Under the pieces are notes generated by a model that saw only the letters and a list, made by a program, of their open reading frames with translations, was not told the DNA's origin and ran no database searches. From Desulfocicer vacuolatum DSM 3385 (lineage in GTDB: Bacteria; Desulfobacterota; Desulfobacteria; Desulfobacterales; Desulfobacteraceae), in the NCBI RefSeq assembly GCF_900176365.1, contig NZ_FWXY01000004.1:186001-250000 (forward strand): a DNA stretch of 64,000 nucleotides. The letters are read 5' to 3'. Positions 9,331-17,951 of the stretch are shown piece by piece. Within the stretch, counting starts at the first letter, position 1. Each line of letters opens with the position of its first letter. A program made the translations under genes and the position numbers.

Positions 9331-9421
9331 ATGAAATACTCCGCAAACCAGGGATGTATTTTAAGCTTTGTTGTGGGTAGACCGGGATCAGAATTAAAAT
9401 CTGCCCATGGCAGTTATGCAA
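9331..9421 (+). repeat. R1 repeat copy (upstream of minC)
   Basis: This is an R1 element: ATGAAATACTCCGC, then GTATTTT closing the first hairpin, then TTGTTGTGGG and a degenerate second hairpin ending GGCAGTTAT. The right stem has decayed here (GGGTAGA against TCTGCCC). The copy ends about 16 bases before the minC start codon, so the minC leader includes the element. Confidence 0.8.
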
Positions 9422-9436
9422 ATATGGAAAGGATTT

Positions 9437-10123
9437 ATGGGAACAAATGACATGCCACCGGTGAAGTTAAAGGGAGTGGGGGACGGTTTCTGGATCACAG
9501 TGGACCCCCAGGCACCGGAAGAGACAATAGAAGAACAATTAACCCTGCTGTTTCAGCGTCTTCGGCATCTGGCCATCAATGCCAGAATAACCCTGGACAT
9601 GGGGGGGGCAACGGGATGTGATGAGTTGGTGACCCGCTTGACCGCTTTTTTAAAGGAAACATTCCAAGTTGGAGTGGTAACGCTGCCTCCGGAAAAAAGG
9701 TCCATTCCTGTGGAACGTACCCGTCAGCGGGACCTCTCCAGGGGTTGGAAACACCATAGAAGTGATGTGTTGATGTTACGGGGACGGGTACGATCCGGCC
9801 AGAAAATTGAATCCAGAAAACACATTGTCATCATGGGTAATGTGAATCCCGGTGCTGAAATTCTGGCCGGTGGTCATGTGATTGTTCTGGGACAGCTCCG
9901 GGGCCGGGTGCATGCAGGTATATCAGAGGATGAAACAGCCACGGTTGTTGCCCTTGAGTTTCGTCCAACCCATGTACAGATTGGAGGAGTGGCTGCAGCG
10001 GGGCTGGACAGTGCTGGAAATGGAAAGGCTGAAATTGCCGTTGTTGAGAAAGGGCGTATTGTGGTACAAAGCTATCTGGAATCCAATCTCTTTGACGCTC
10101 TGCCATGGCCGGAGGTTATGTAG
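9437..10123 (+). CDS. minC: Septum site-determining protein MinC
   Basis: MinC is the FtsZ-ring inhibitor recruited to the membrane by MinD and blocks division at the poles. The 228-residue product has an N-terminal FtsZ-binding domain (about 1-100). The C-terminal beta-helix domain has the family signature SGQKIESRKHIVIMGNVNPGAEILAGG and LRGRVHAG, ending FRPTHVQIGG. I use the ATG preceded by GGAAAGG with a 4-base gap. An upstream ATG in the same frame lies inside the R1 repeat and has no ribosome-binding site. minD and minE follow on the same strand. The 114-base gap before minD is AT-rich. Confidence 0.92.
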   Translation: MGTNDMPPVKLKGVGDGFWITVDPQAPEETIEEQLTLLFQRLRHLAINARITLDMGGATGCDELVTRLTAFLKETFQVGVVTLPPEKRSIPVERTRQRDLSRGWKHHRSDVLMLRGRVRSGQKIESRKHIVIMGNVNPGAEILAGGHVIVLGQLRGRVHAGISEDETATVVALEFRPTHVQIGGVAAAGLDSAGNGKAEIAVVEKGRIVVQSYLESNLFDALPWPEVM

Positions 10124-10237
10124 CTGTTTTGTTAAAGTGACTTTTGTTTTTATTATTTGGAAAAGCAATGTCGGGTGGCTGATTTTGTCATCAAACATTT
10201 TATATTAATAATACTTAGGGGGATATGAGGTGTAAAT

Positions 10238-11035
10238 TTGGAAGGAAGAATTATTGTTGTTACTTCGGGAAAGGGAGGGGTAGGGAAAACCACGGCCACG
10301 GCTTCCATTGGCGCTGCCCTTGCGTTGGAGGGGAAACGGGTGGCCGTCATTGACATGGACATCGGTCTTAGAAACCTGGATGTGGTCCTGGGGCTTGAAA
10401 ATAGAATTGTATTTAACATTGTAGATGTGGTTAACGGAAAGTGTAAGCTTAGACAGGCCGCCATTCGGGATCGTCGCATTGAAAATTTGTTTTTAATCCC
10501 TGCATCCCAGAGTGACAATAAAGATATTCTTACCCCTGCCGGAGTGGAGCGGGTGGGAAGATTGCTTAAAAAAGAATTTGATTATGTGTTGATGGACAGC
10601 CCTGCCGGCATTGAGAGGGGGTTTGAAAACTCCATTGCCAGTGCTGATGAAGCCGTTGTGATCTGCACTCCGGATGTATCCTCGGTGAGGGATGCCGATC
10701 GTGTCATCGGATTGTTGTATGCCCGTTCCATTACCCCCAAGCTTGTGGTGAACCGCATTGTACCGGAAATGGTGGCCAAGGGGGACATGCTCAGTCATGA
10801 AGATGTCATTGATGTGCTTTCTGTGCCTTTGGTGGGGCTGGTTCCCATGGATCAGCAGGTGGTCATCTCCAGCAATGTGGGACTGCCCCTGGTCATGCAG
10901 AATGACTCCACAGCCGGTCAGGCTTTTCGTCGCATTGCCCGGCGGTTAAACGGCGAGTCTGATCTTCCCATCCAGGTACCGTCCCACAAAAAGGGAATGT
11001 GGGGCATGTTAACCCGTAAATTCGGTAAAAAATAG
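10238..11035 (+). CDS. minD: Septum site-determining ATPase MinD
   Basis: MinD is the ParA-family ATPase that binds the membrane in its ATP form, carries MinC and oscillates or is positioned through MinE. The deviant Walker A SGKGGVGKTTA is at residues 10-20, and VAVIDMDIGLRNLDVVLGLENR follows as in all MinD. The C-terminal amphipathic membrane-targeting helix is present (KKGMWGMLTRKFGKK). The length is 265 residues. The start is a TTG, set by a GAGG ribosome-binding site a few bases upstream and by the fixed distance to the Walker motif. No ATG precedes it in frame. minE starts 14 bases after the stop. Confidence 0.95.
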   Translation: MEGRIIVVTSGKGGVGKTTATASIGAALALEGKRVAVIDMDIGLRNLDVVLGLENRIVFNIVDVVNGKCKLRQAAIRDRRIENLFLIPASQSDNKDILTPAGVERVGRLLKKEFDYVLMDSPAGIERGFENSIASADEAVVICTPDVSSVRDADRVIGLLYARSITPKLVVNRIVPEMVAKGDMLSHEDVIDVLSVPLVGLVPMDQQVVISSNVGLPLVMQNDSTAGQAFRRIARRLNGESDLPIQVPSHKKGMWGMLTRKFGKK

Positions 11036-11048
11036 TGAGGAAAATTCC

Positions 11049-11369
11049 ATGTTAAATGCGTTATTCAAACGATTTACGGGTCAAACCTCCACCAAAGATG
11101 CTGCCAAGAAAAGATTAAAGTTTACCTTGGTCTGCGACCAGCTGGAGGTGAATGATTCCACATTAAAGAACCTTCAAGGTGATATTATCCAGGTGATTTC
11201 CAGATATTTTGAGATTGATCGGGAAGCACTTCAGCTTGAGGTTCAAAGGGATAAAGAGGTTTCCGCCCTTGTATTTAATACCCCGATTCTCTGTGTTAAA
11301 AAAGAGATTGCCACGGCTGTACCCGGTAACAAAGGGGGGAAGAAAAGTTATAAAAAGAAAAAAAAATAA
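11049..11369 (+). CDS. minE: Cell division topological specificity factor MinE
   Basis: MinE stimulates the MinD ATPase and restricts MinCD away from midcell. The 106-residue protein starts with a short membrane-targeting helix (MLNALFKRF). It then has the anti-MinCD helix region (KDAAKKRLKFTLVCDQ) and the topological specificity domain (LKNLQGDIIQVISRYFEIDREALQLEV). It is slightly longer than the usual 80-90 residues because of a lysine-rich tail (GNKGGKKSYKKKKK). It is the last gene of minCDE and converges with the HD-domain gene. Confidence 0.93.
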   Translation: MLNALFKRFTGQTSTKDAAKKRLKFTLVCDQLEVNDSTLKNLQGDIIQVISRYFEIDREALQLEVQRDKEVSALVFNTPILCVKKEIATAVPGNKGGKKSYKKKKK

Positions 11370-11440
11370 TTGCCGGGATGTTGTAATGGACACGGGCAGC
11401 TCCTGTTATCATTGGGCTGAGACCTGTCATGATGTGGTGC

Positions 11441-12331
11441 TCACTGCATTGATTCAGAATTAATTTCTTTGAATAGATGTACCCCCGCTGCCATGCCGAT
11501 GTTGATAAAGTCAGGTCCAAACTGTTTGCCGGTATCGGTGCGAAAGGTTTGTCCGATCTGGGCCATTTTGTCCAGACCTGTGGGAAATTTGTTCAAAAAT
11601 TGTCTTGGGGGGACGTTCTTGTAGATCACCATATCCCAAACGGTGTGGGTTAAATTATCAGGACCCCACCGGAACTTATCTGCATCATAAAGGGCATCTG
11701 AAATCAAAGATGCAGTGGCAGCTTCCGGAGAGACTATCTGAAAGGCTTCGTGCTGTGCAATGGCGCTGCTGACAGTTTCAATCTCCAGGGATGTGATTCC
11801 AAATTCTTTGTTTTTTAAGAACTGCTGGGCAAATTCTGCCCCTTTTTCGGCATGATCCTGTTCTTTTCTTTTGGTATCGTGCAACAAGCCTGCAATTTGT
11901 ATAAGCTGCATGTTTCGAATGACTTCCCGGGGGAGTTCAGGGGCCTTTTCCGGAGAATTCATTTCCCGTTGTATAATGGCAGCACCATCCACGCAAACCA
12001 GTTCCGAATGGAGAATGCCATGGCCAAAGTCATTGTCCAGTAGTGGATAGATTCTGGCTTTTATTTGCTGGATAAGGGCATCTTGCTGTAGCATTTCCCG
12101 GGAAATCGATACCTGGCGGGCACAAACATGATGGAAATGGGGAGACGGGAGATTTTTTACGATTTGTCGTGCCCGGTTTCGCCATTTAAGATAAATTTCT
12201 GAGAATTTTTCCTTAGGGGATCGGTTAATATTTTTCCTCCCTGTGTGATACTCGATATTTTGGCGTCCTTCAGATCTCTTCAAAAGTACTTTGCACTTTT
12301 TAAGGACGAGCACTGAAAAATAGGCAATCAC
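11441..12331 (-). CDS. HD-domain metal-dependent phosphohydrolase
   Basis: This 296-residue soluble protein has the HD-superfamily metal ligands: GHGILHSELV with H104 and H108, LLHDTKR with the HD pair at 151-152, and a further histidine in AIAQHEAFQ. A DALYDADKFRWG segment supplies the last aspartate. Such proteins hydrolyse nucleotides or phosphoesters. The substrate cannot be read from the sequence, and no HD-GYP signature is present, so a c-di-GMP role is not implied. The start is a GTG with a weak ribosome-binding site and could lie further in, since the first 60 residues are basic and poorly conserved in appearance. The gene stands alone, with an R2 repeat upstream. Confidence 0.75.
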   Translation of the reverse strand: MIAYFSVLVLKKCKVLLKRSEGRQNIEYHTGRKNINRSPKEKFSEIYLKWRNRARQIVKNLPSPHFHHVCARQVSISREMLQQDALIQQIKARIYPLLDNDFGHGILHSELVCVDGAAIIQREMNSPEKAPELPREVIRNMQLIQIAGLLHDTKRKEQDHAEKGAEFAQQFLKNKEFGITSLEIETVSSAIAQHEAFQIVSPEAATASLISDALYDADKFRWGPDNLTHTVWDMVIYKNVPPRQFLNKFPTGLDKMAQIGQTFRTDTGKQFGPDFINIGMAAGVHLFKEINSESMQ

Positions 12332-12692
12332 CCCATGAAAGTGTAAAGTAGAAATGAAGGGTGCCGATATTTTTTATTAGAAAATAAAACTTCCGGGCAA
12401 CCTCGGCAGAGCCGCCCCCCGATGGGGAATAGGAACCGGATAATTGAGCTGTCTACAGTTCCGGTCCGGGCCCATTGCCCATCGGGGACGGCGGTATAAT
12501 ACCATTTTCAATATTCTATTCGTTGTGTCCACCGGGACATGGCAGTTATATTTTAAATGTACCTCTTCAGAATATATGTCAATATAAAAATTGATATTCT
12601 TTGTTTTTGCGAATTATTCACCCCACAAAAAAAATAGAAAAGTGGTTCCGGGGGAATCCAGCCAGGGCTTTGAACATAGCGTTTCTGTGAAA
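12332..12692. other. Intergenic region dominated by an R2 repeat
   Basis: The 361 bases between xpt and the HD gene contain a solitary R2 element (about 12395-12550) and AT-rich flanks. I see no gene or tRNA. A promoter for the HD gene would have to lie within or next to the repeat. Confidence 0.5.
12395..12550 (+). repeat. R2 repeat copy (decayed palindrome)
   Basis: The copy runs from GGCAACCTCGGCAGAGCCG through TTGAGCTGTCTACAGTTCCG to ATTCGTTGTGTCC and GGCAGTTATA. The long stem is damaged on both sides (GATGGGGAAT instead of GATGGGCAAT, and GGGGACGGC instead of GGGGGGCGGC), so this looks like an old copy. No intact R1 adjoins it. Confidence 0.75.
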
Positions 12693-13274
12693 TCAGGATA
12701 CAATGAATGATTTCCCCTGGTCCACAAGATCGATACAGGCAAGTGATATGATGGGAATATCAAGGGACGCCAGTTGTTCCCGCCCCCCTTCAAATGCCTT
12801 TTCAATGACGCATCCCACCCCGGCAAGCTGTGCACCGCTGTCCGCCACAATGGAAACCAGGGCCTTGAGGGTGGAAGCCGTTGCCAGAAAATCATCAATT
12901 ATAAGGACCTTATCCCCGGGTCCAAGAAATCTGTCGGAGATGTACAATGTTACTGCCTCTGCCTTGGTGCGACTCCGGGCATGGGCAGAGAACAGGCCGC
13001 CGGTCATGAATGCAGGTTTTTTTTTCCTTGCAAACACCATGGGCACATCCATGGCCTGGGCCACCACCAAGGCCGGGGCAATGCCGCTGACCTCGGCGGT
13101 GACAATGCGGGTGATGCCGGTGACCCCGGCGTTTTTGAACTTTTCAGCAAAGGCAAGGCCCATGTCTGTGGTTAATCCGGGAAGCAGCTGGTGATTGATA
13201 AAGGCATCAGCCTTTATGATGCCCTCTCCCAGGTATTGGGCATTGTTTTCTATTTCTGTCTTAAGTGCCTTCAT
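12693..13274 (-). CDS. xpt: Xanthine phosphoribosyltransferase
   Basis: Xpt salvages xanthine with PRPP to give XMP. The product has the type I PRTase PRPP loop VLIIDDFLATASTLKAL, and the Xpt-type N-terminus with FINHQLLPGLTTDMGLAFAEKF. The middle carries GITRIVTAEVSGIAPAL and MVFARKKKP, typical of the XPRT branch rather than the Hpt branch. From the ATG chosen the length is 193 residues, which is normal for the family. A TTG 14 codons upstream has AAGGAG directly adjacent, too close to serve well. The gene lies downstream of aspS on the same strand, separated by an R1 repeat, so a separate promoter is likely. Confidence 0.88.
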   Translation of the reverse strand: MKALKTEIENNAQYLGEGIIKADAFINHQLLPGLTTDMGLAFAEKFKNAGVTGITRIVTAEVSGIAPALVVAQAMDVPMVFARKKKPAFMTGGLFSAHARSRTKAEAVTLYISDRFLGPGDKVLIIDDFLATASTLKALVSIVADSGAQLAGVGCVIEKAFEGGREQLASLDIPIISLACIDLVDQGKSFIVS

Positions 13275-13360
13275 AAAAATATGGCAAGTTTCCCTGGGTA
13301 GGGGGTGGATTGCCAACTCCTTATTCGTTGTGGATGATGGTTACAGCCATGTATGTTTGT

Positions 13361-13446
13361 ATGAAATTCCCCGCAGATCAGGGATGTATTTCAAGCTTTG
13401 TTGTGGGCAGAGCCGGGTCAAAATACGGTCTGCCCGCAGCAGTTAT
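13361..13446 (+). repeat. R1 repeat copy overlapping the aspS stop codon
   Basis: This is a full R1 element in plus orientation, with GAAATTCCCCGC pairing to GTATTTC and GGGCAGA pairing to TCTGCCC. Its right end (AGCAGTTATT) overlaps the TAA stop of aspS read on the minus strand. It lies between aspS and xpt. Confidence 0.85.
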
Positions 13447-15242
13447 TCTTCTATTTTTACCACTTTAATGGCCAGTTCCTGGAGCTGGGCTACACCTGCC
13501 TGGGACGGGGCATCGGTGAGCAGACAGGAAGCCTTCTGGGTTTTGGGAAAGGCAATGACGTCCCGGATGGACTCTTCCTGGCACAGCAGCATGGCCAGTC
13601 GGTCAAACCCAAAGGCAAGTCCTCCATGGGGTGGTGTACCCGATGCCAGGGCATCCAGGAGAAACCCGAATTTCTCATGGGCCTCTTCCTCGCTGATTCC
13701 CAGGGTTTTTAATACCTTTTCCTGGAGTTCCTGGGAATGAATACGAATACTGCCGCCGCCGATTTCCGTTCCATTGAGCACCATGTCATAGGCCCGGGAA
13801 CGTACATTCAAGGGATCTGTATCCAGTTTGTCCAGATCTTCCTCCAGGGGGGCGGTGAAGGGGTGATGCAGGGCCTGGTATCTTTTTTCCATCTCATCAT
13901 ACTCCAGCAGGGGAAAATGGGTCACCCACACAAAGCGGTAAGTGTTGCTGTCAATGAGGTCAAGACGCCGGGCAAGCTCATTTCGGAGCTGTCCCAATGC
14001 TTCGTTGGTGATCTGGGGGGTATCTGCAACAAAGAAAATAAGGTCCCCTGTTTCCATATCAATGCGTTTTGCCAGAACGTCTTTTTCTTCCTGGGTGAAG
14101 AATTTCGCAATGGGGGACTGCCAGCCGTCTTCTTTTACCTTGATCCAGGCAAGACCCTTGGCCCGGTAGATGGCGGCAAAATCCGTCAGTGAATCAATTT
14201 CCTTGCGGGAGAAATTAATGCAGCCCTTGGCATTAATGGCCTTGACCATGCCTCCGTTTTTAACCACACTGGCAAAGACTTTAAAACCTGTGTCCTTAAC
14301 AATGTCAGACACATTGCAAAGCTCCATGCCAAATCGGAGATCAGGGCGATCCAGGCCGAATCGCTCCATGGCTTCCGCATAGGTGATGCGGTCAAAGGGG
14401 GTATTGACATCAATATCGCGCACTTTTTTAAACACGGTTTTGATCAACCCTTCGGTGATTTCCATGATGTCGTCCTCTCCCACAAAGGACAGTTCCATGT
14501 CTATCTGGGTGAACTCCGGCTGGCGGTCTGCCCTTAAATCTTCATCCCGGAAACAACGGACAATCTGGTAATACCGTTCAAATCCACTGATCATGAGCAT
14601 CTGTTTAAACAGCTGGGGGGATTGGGGCAGGGCATAGAAATTACCCTGGCTCACCCGGCTGGGAACCAGATAATCCCTGGCACCTTCCGGGGTGCTTTTG
14701 GTGAGAAAAGGGGTCTCAATGTCCAGAAACCCAAGGTCATTGAGATACTCTCTGATGGCCTGGGACGCGGTGTGTCTTGCCATGATATTTTTCTGGAGCT
14801 GGGGACGTCTCAGGTCCAGGTGGCGATGTTTTAACCGGATGCTTTCCGAGGCTTCCACCCGGTCTTCAACGGGAAATACAGGGGTTTCGGCATGGCTGAA
14901 AATTTTAAGCTCATCCACCATGATTTCAATGGCACCGGTGTCCATTTTGTCATTGAGCATGTCATCGGGACGAAGCAGAACCTTGCCCCGGACCCCCAGC
15001 ACATATTCACTGCGGATCACCTGGGCTTTTTCATGGGATGCCGGTGAATGTTCAGGATTAAAAACGATCTGGGTAATTCCTCCGCGGTCCCGGAAGTCTA
15101 TGAAAATAACCCCACCATGGTCCCGCCGGCGCTGGACCCATCCCATGAGTACAACCTCTTTTCCGGCATCTGTTGCCCTTAATTCACCACAGTTGTGGGT
15201 TCTTCTCATTTCTCCAAGTAAATCAGTCACGTTTGTCCTCAT
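13443..15242 (-). CDS. aspS: Aspartyl-tRNA synthetase
   Basis: AspS charges tRNA-Asp, and in many bacteria lacking AsnRS also tRNA-Asn. The 599-residue bacterial-type enzyme has an N-terminal OB fold (VVLMGWVQRRRDHGGVIFIDFRD), class II motif 2 (FRDEDLRADRQPEFTQIDME), the GAD insertion domain, and motif 3 (GLAFGFDRLAMLLC). I cannot tell discriminating from non-discriminating type by eye. The ATG listed has no clear ribosome-binding site. A GTG four codons further in follows AGGACAAAC and may be the real start. It lies 18 bases downstream of hisS and is cotranscribed with it. The last codon and stop touch an R1 repeat. Confidence 0.95.
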   Translation of the reverse strand: MRTNVTDLLGEMRRTHNCGELRATDAGKEVVLMGWVQRRRDHGGVIFIDFRDRGGITQIVFNPEHSPASHEKAQVIRSEYVLGVRGKVLLRPDDMLNDKMDTGAIEIMVDELKIFSHAETPVFPVEDRVEASESIRLKHRHLDLRRPQLQKNIMARHTASQAIREYLNDLGFLDIETPFLTKSTPEGARDYLVPSRVSQGNFYALPQSPQLFKQMLMISGFERYYQIVRCFRDEDLRADRQPEFTQIDMELSFVGEDDIMEITEGLIKTVFKKVRDIDVNTPFDRITYAEAMERFGLDRPDLRFGMELCNVSDIVKDTGFKVFASVVKNGGMVKAINAKGCINFSRKEIDSLTDFAAIYRAKGLAWIKVKEDGWQSPIAKFFTQEEKDVLAKRIDMETGDLIFFVADTPQITNEALGQLRNELARRLDLIDSNTYRFVWVTHFPLLEYDEMEKRYQALHHPFTAPLEEDLDKLDTDPLNVRSRAYDMVLNGTEIGGGSIRIHSQELQEKVLKTLGISEEEAHEKFGFLLDALASGTPPHGGLAFGFDRLAMLLCQEESIRDVIAFPKTQKASCLLTDAPSQAGVAQLQELAIKVVKIEE

Positions 15243-15260
15243 TATATATATTAAATATTA

Positions 15261-16523
15261 TTATATGTTCGATATCAGTTTTGTTATCTCAGCCACCGGA
15301 TCATCCATGGAAATGGTGGTCTGGGTCCGGGTTTCCATGTTTCGCAGCACCAGTGCATCGGTTTTAATCTCTTCATCCCCGACAATGAGCACATTGCGGG
15401 CATTGCGTTTATCTGCCCGTTTCATTAAACTTTTCAGGCTTTTTCCACTGTAATCCATCTCAGCTTTTAAGCCGGACAGGTTTAGTTGTGATAACCACAA
15501 ATGACAATTTTCCATGGCCTTGTCCCCCAATGCCACCAGAAAGAGATCCGGTCCATCCTTGGGTTTTTCCTGTTCCAGCTGTTCCACAATGTGGACCAGT
15601 CGGTCAAATCCAATGGCAAATCCAATGGCTGGAATCTGGGGGCCTCCCAGTTCCTGAACCAGGGCATCGTAGCGGCCGCCACCGGCCACGGCGCTCTGGG
15701 CCCCCAGTGCAGTGGTCAGGATTTCAAAGGCAGTGCGGGAGTAATAATCCAGCCCCCGGACCAGGGTATTGTCCACAACAAATTCCACATTCTGGGCCTT
15801 TAAGGTGGACTGTACGGTGTCAAAGTGGGTGCTGCAGTCCGGGCAGAGATGATTCAGGGTTGTGGGGGCACCCTCCAGGGCCTTGCGGCAGGCCGGAACC
15901 TTGCAGTCCAGGGTCCTTAAAGGATTCTTTTCCATGCGGCGGAGGCAGTTGTCACAAAGTACATCTTTTCTGGCAGATAGAAATTCCAGCAGGGCTTTTT
16001 GAAAACCGGGTCGACATTCCGGGCAGCCAAGGGAGTTGATATGGGCTTTTAGGCCTGACAATCCCAGACGTTTAAAAAGTTCGTTAAGTATCTGGATGAG
16101 CTGGGCGTCAATATAGGGGGATGCAATGCCGAATACCTCGGCATCAATTTGATAAAATTGTCTGTATCGTCCTTTCTGGGGGCGCTCCCGGCGAAACATG
16201 GGACCCACGGTGTAGAATTTCCGGACAGGATCTGCTGCATACATCTTGTGCTGGATGTAAGAGCGTACAATGGAGGCGGTGGCTTCGGGTCTCAGGGTGA
16301 GTTTATCGCCCTTTCGATCAGGAAATGTGTACATCTCCTTTTCAACAATGTCTGTGGCTTCGCCAATGCTCCTTGCAAAGAGCTCTGTTTTTTCCATGAT
16401 GGGAATACGGATTTCCTGGAACCCGAAATTCCTGAAAATTTCAGCGGCGATGGTTTCAATTTTTTGCCACATTGGCGTTTCTTCCGGCAATATATCCCTG
16501 AATCCTCTGATGGTCTGTATCAT
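15261..16523 (-). CDS. hisS: Histidyl-tRNA synthetase
   Basis: HisS attaches histidine to tRNA-His. All class II motifs are present in 420 residues: the N-terminal RGFRDILPEE, motif 2 (FRRERPQKGRYRQFYQID), the histidine-specific signature RGLDYYSRTAFEI, and motif 3 (GGRYDALVQELGG then GFAIGFDRL). The C-terminal anticodon-binding domain ends the protein. A cysteine-rich insertion with two CxxC pairs (CPECRPGF, LCDNCLRR) and further cysteines (CRKAL, CPDC) could bind zinc, as in some delta-proteobacterial HisRS. The gene starts the hisS-aspS operon. Nothing supported lies between its start and panB except leader sequence. Confidence 0.95.
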   Translation of the reverse strand: MIQTIRGFRDILPEETPMWQKIETIAAEIFRNFGFQEIRIPIMEKTELFARSIGEATDIVEKEMYTFPDRKGDKLTLRPEATASIVRSYIQHKMYAADPVRKFYTVGPMFRRERPQKGRYRQFYQIDAEVFGIASPYIDAQLIQILNELFKRLGLSGLKAHINSLGCPECRPGFQKALLEFLSARKDVLCDNCLRRMEKNPLRTLDCKVPACRKALEGAPTTLNHLCPDCSTHFDTVQSTLKAQNVEFVVDNTLVRGLDYYSRTAFEILTTALGAQSAVAGGGRYDALVQELGGPQIPAIGFAIGFDRLVHIVEQLEQEKPKDGPDLFLVALGDKAMENCHLWLSQLNLSGLKAEMDYSGKSLKSLMKRADKRNARNVLIVGDEEIKTDALVLRNMETRTQTTISMDDPVAEITKLISNI

Positions 16524-16883
16524 TTACCTCTTGCCTGCCTGTCTTTTAAAAGTCTTAAATTGGGAGTGAAAAATGCCTGATCCCGTCCAATGTCTGGGCC
16601 TGTCCCCGGGCCTTCAGGCCATAAAGTTAAACCTTATATATATCCGCTGTGGTGCTCAATAGTCAATAATTAAAATTGAGATTTACATTCGGTGCCATGC
16701 GATTTTCCTGGCTTTAAAATGGTTGAAGGCTTATAAAATCAATGATACGTTGACCGACACAGGGAATTTTAACCTGACTTGACCGATGGGAAAAAAATAT
16801 ACCACCTTCATATGCTCTTAAAACTCCCTGGTTATTTTAATTTATTTCTTAACTCAATACATTTGAACCTTAAGGGGAATGAT
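16524..16883. other. Divergent intergenic region hisS/panB
   Basis: This 360-base region separates two divergent genes and should contain both promoters. A GC-rich patch near 16595-16625 has an internal GGCCTG/CAGGCC pair but no T-run. The panB ribosome-binding site (AAGGGGAA) is at the right edge. I see no repeat-family copy and no small gene. Confidence 0.4.
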
Positions 16884-17675
16884 ATGACATCAAAAATAAC
16901 CACCACCAGCTTGTTCCAGATGAAAAAAGAAGGGAAAAAAATAACCGCATTAACCGCCTATGACTATCCTTTTGCAAGGATGGTTGATGCCTCGGGCATT
17001 GAAATGATTCTGGTGGGGGACTCCCTTGGCATGGTGGTCCAGGGAAAGGAAAACACACTGCCTGTGACCATGGATGAAATGCTTTACCACACCGCCATGG
17101 TCACCCGGGCCTGTGAAACAGCCATGGTGGTGGGGGATATGCCTTTTATGTCCTATCAATCTTCCCTGGATCAGGCAGTGGACAATGCCGGTCGGTTTTT
17201 AAAAGAAGCCGGGGCCGGGGCTGTGAAGCTTGAGGGCGGGGCAGATGTGTGTGATGTGATCAAGGCTGTGGCATCTGCCGGAATCCCTGTGCAGGCACAC
17301 ATCGGACTGACCCCCCAGAGTGTCCATCAAATGGGTGGATTTAAAGTGCAGCGGGATGAAGATCGACTCATGGCAGATGCCATGGAGGTGCAGTCTGCAG
17401 GGGCTTTTTCCGTTGTGCTGGAGGGTATACCCTCCCCCATTGCAGAGAAGATCACAAAGGCTTTAACCATTCCCACCATCGGTATCGGTGCCGGTGCCCA
17501 TTGTGACGGTCAAATCCTTGTGCTCCATGACATGCTGGGTATCAATGACAGGCATCTTCCCAAATTTGTCAAAAAATTTGCCGATGTCCATGCCGTGGCT
17601 GCAAAGGGACTGGAAGATTATCTCAATGCGGTGCGTAAGGGGGAATTCCCCACTTCTGAGTTCGAATATAAATAA
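16884..17675 (+). CDS. panB: 3-methyl-2-oxobutanoate hydroxymethyltransferase (ketopantoate hydroxymethyltransferase)
   Basis: PanB adds a one-carbon unit from methylene-tetrahydrofolate to 2-oxoisovalerate, the first step to pantothenate and CoA. The 263-residue product has [22 protein letters not shown] with the magnesium-binding DS pair, YHTAMVTRA, the VKLEGGADV segment with the active-site glutamate, [15 protein letters not shown], and [22 protein letters not shown] chose the internal ATG preceded by AAGGGGAA. The frame is open 35 codons upstream, but that extension is not PanB-like. No panC or panD is nearby. An R3 repeat follows 6 bases after the stop. Confidence 0.95.
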   Translation: MTSKITTTSLFQMKKEGKKITALTAYDYPFARMVDASGIEMILVGDSLGMVVQGKENTLPVTMDEMLYHTAMVTRACETAMVVGDMPFMSYQSSLDQAVDNAGRFLKEAGAGAVKLEGGADVCDVIKAVASAGIPVQAHIGLTPQSVHQMGGFKVQRDEDRLMADAMEVQSAGAFSVVLEGIPSPIAEKITKALTIPTIGIGAGAHCDGQILVLHDMLGINDRHLPKFVKKFADVHAVAAKGLEDYLNAVRKGEFPTSEFEYK

Positions 17676-17680
17676 TTGTC

Positions 17681-17897
17681 TCAACTTTCGGTGTTCGCAT
17701 TTCGTGGTGGGGTCAGGCTTTCGTTATTGACATTATCGAGGCTTTTTTCGTTGGCAAAGGCCTTGGTCGATAACATTAATAACAAAAGCCTGACTCCGTC
17801 GGCACATGATCCCGTCGGCACACTGACCCCGTCGGCACACTGAGCCATCGGTACATTTAAAAATACCGGCTTTGAAATGAAGCCCGAAAGTTGAGTA
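17681..17897 (+). repeat. R3 MITE-like element, copy 1 (with internal tandem repeat)
   Basis: The 217-base element has terminal inverted repeats (CTCAACTTTCGG at the left, CCGAAAGTTGAG at the right read inward). It also has a long internal imperfect hairpin built from GGCTTTCGTTATTGAC...TTATCGAGGC and its complement. It matches, in inverse orientation, the copy at 50667-50837. This copy carries an extra block of three 16-17 base units, CCGTCGGCACACTGACC and variants, at 17796-17845. It contains no gene. The minus-strand frame through it is discussed under findings. Confidence 0.8.
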
Positions 17898-17951
17898 ACT
17901 GTCACGGCAGAAAATATTGAAAGCAACGTTTAATCAGGAGGAACATAGAAC

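Noticed and set aside
11441-12331. HD protein as a c-di-GMP phosphodiesterase (HD-GYP)
   Set aside because: There is an HD pair but no GYP motif, so the class is plain HD phosphohydrolase.
12395-12550. R2 as a Rho-independent terminator or riboswitch
   Set aside because: The palindrome lacks a T-run, occurs in both orientations relative to neighbouring genes, and is shared by unrelated loci; a mobile or REP-like repeat explains it better.
17681-17926. Open frame through R3 with a hydrophobic LLLLMLSTKAF stretch
   Set aside because: The frame follows a DNA palindrome shared by two inverted copies; the N-terminal parts differ and there is no ribosome-binding site. Kept only as a test under the R3 finding.
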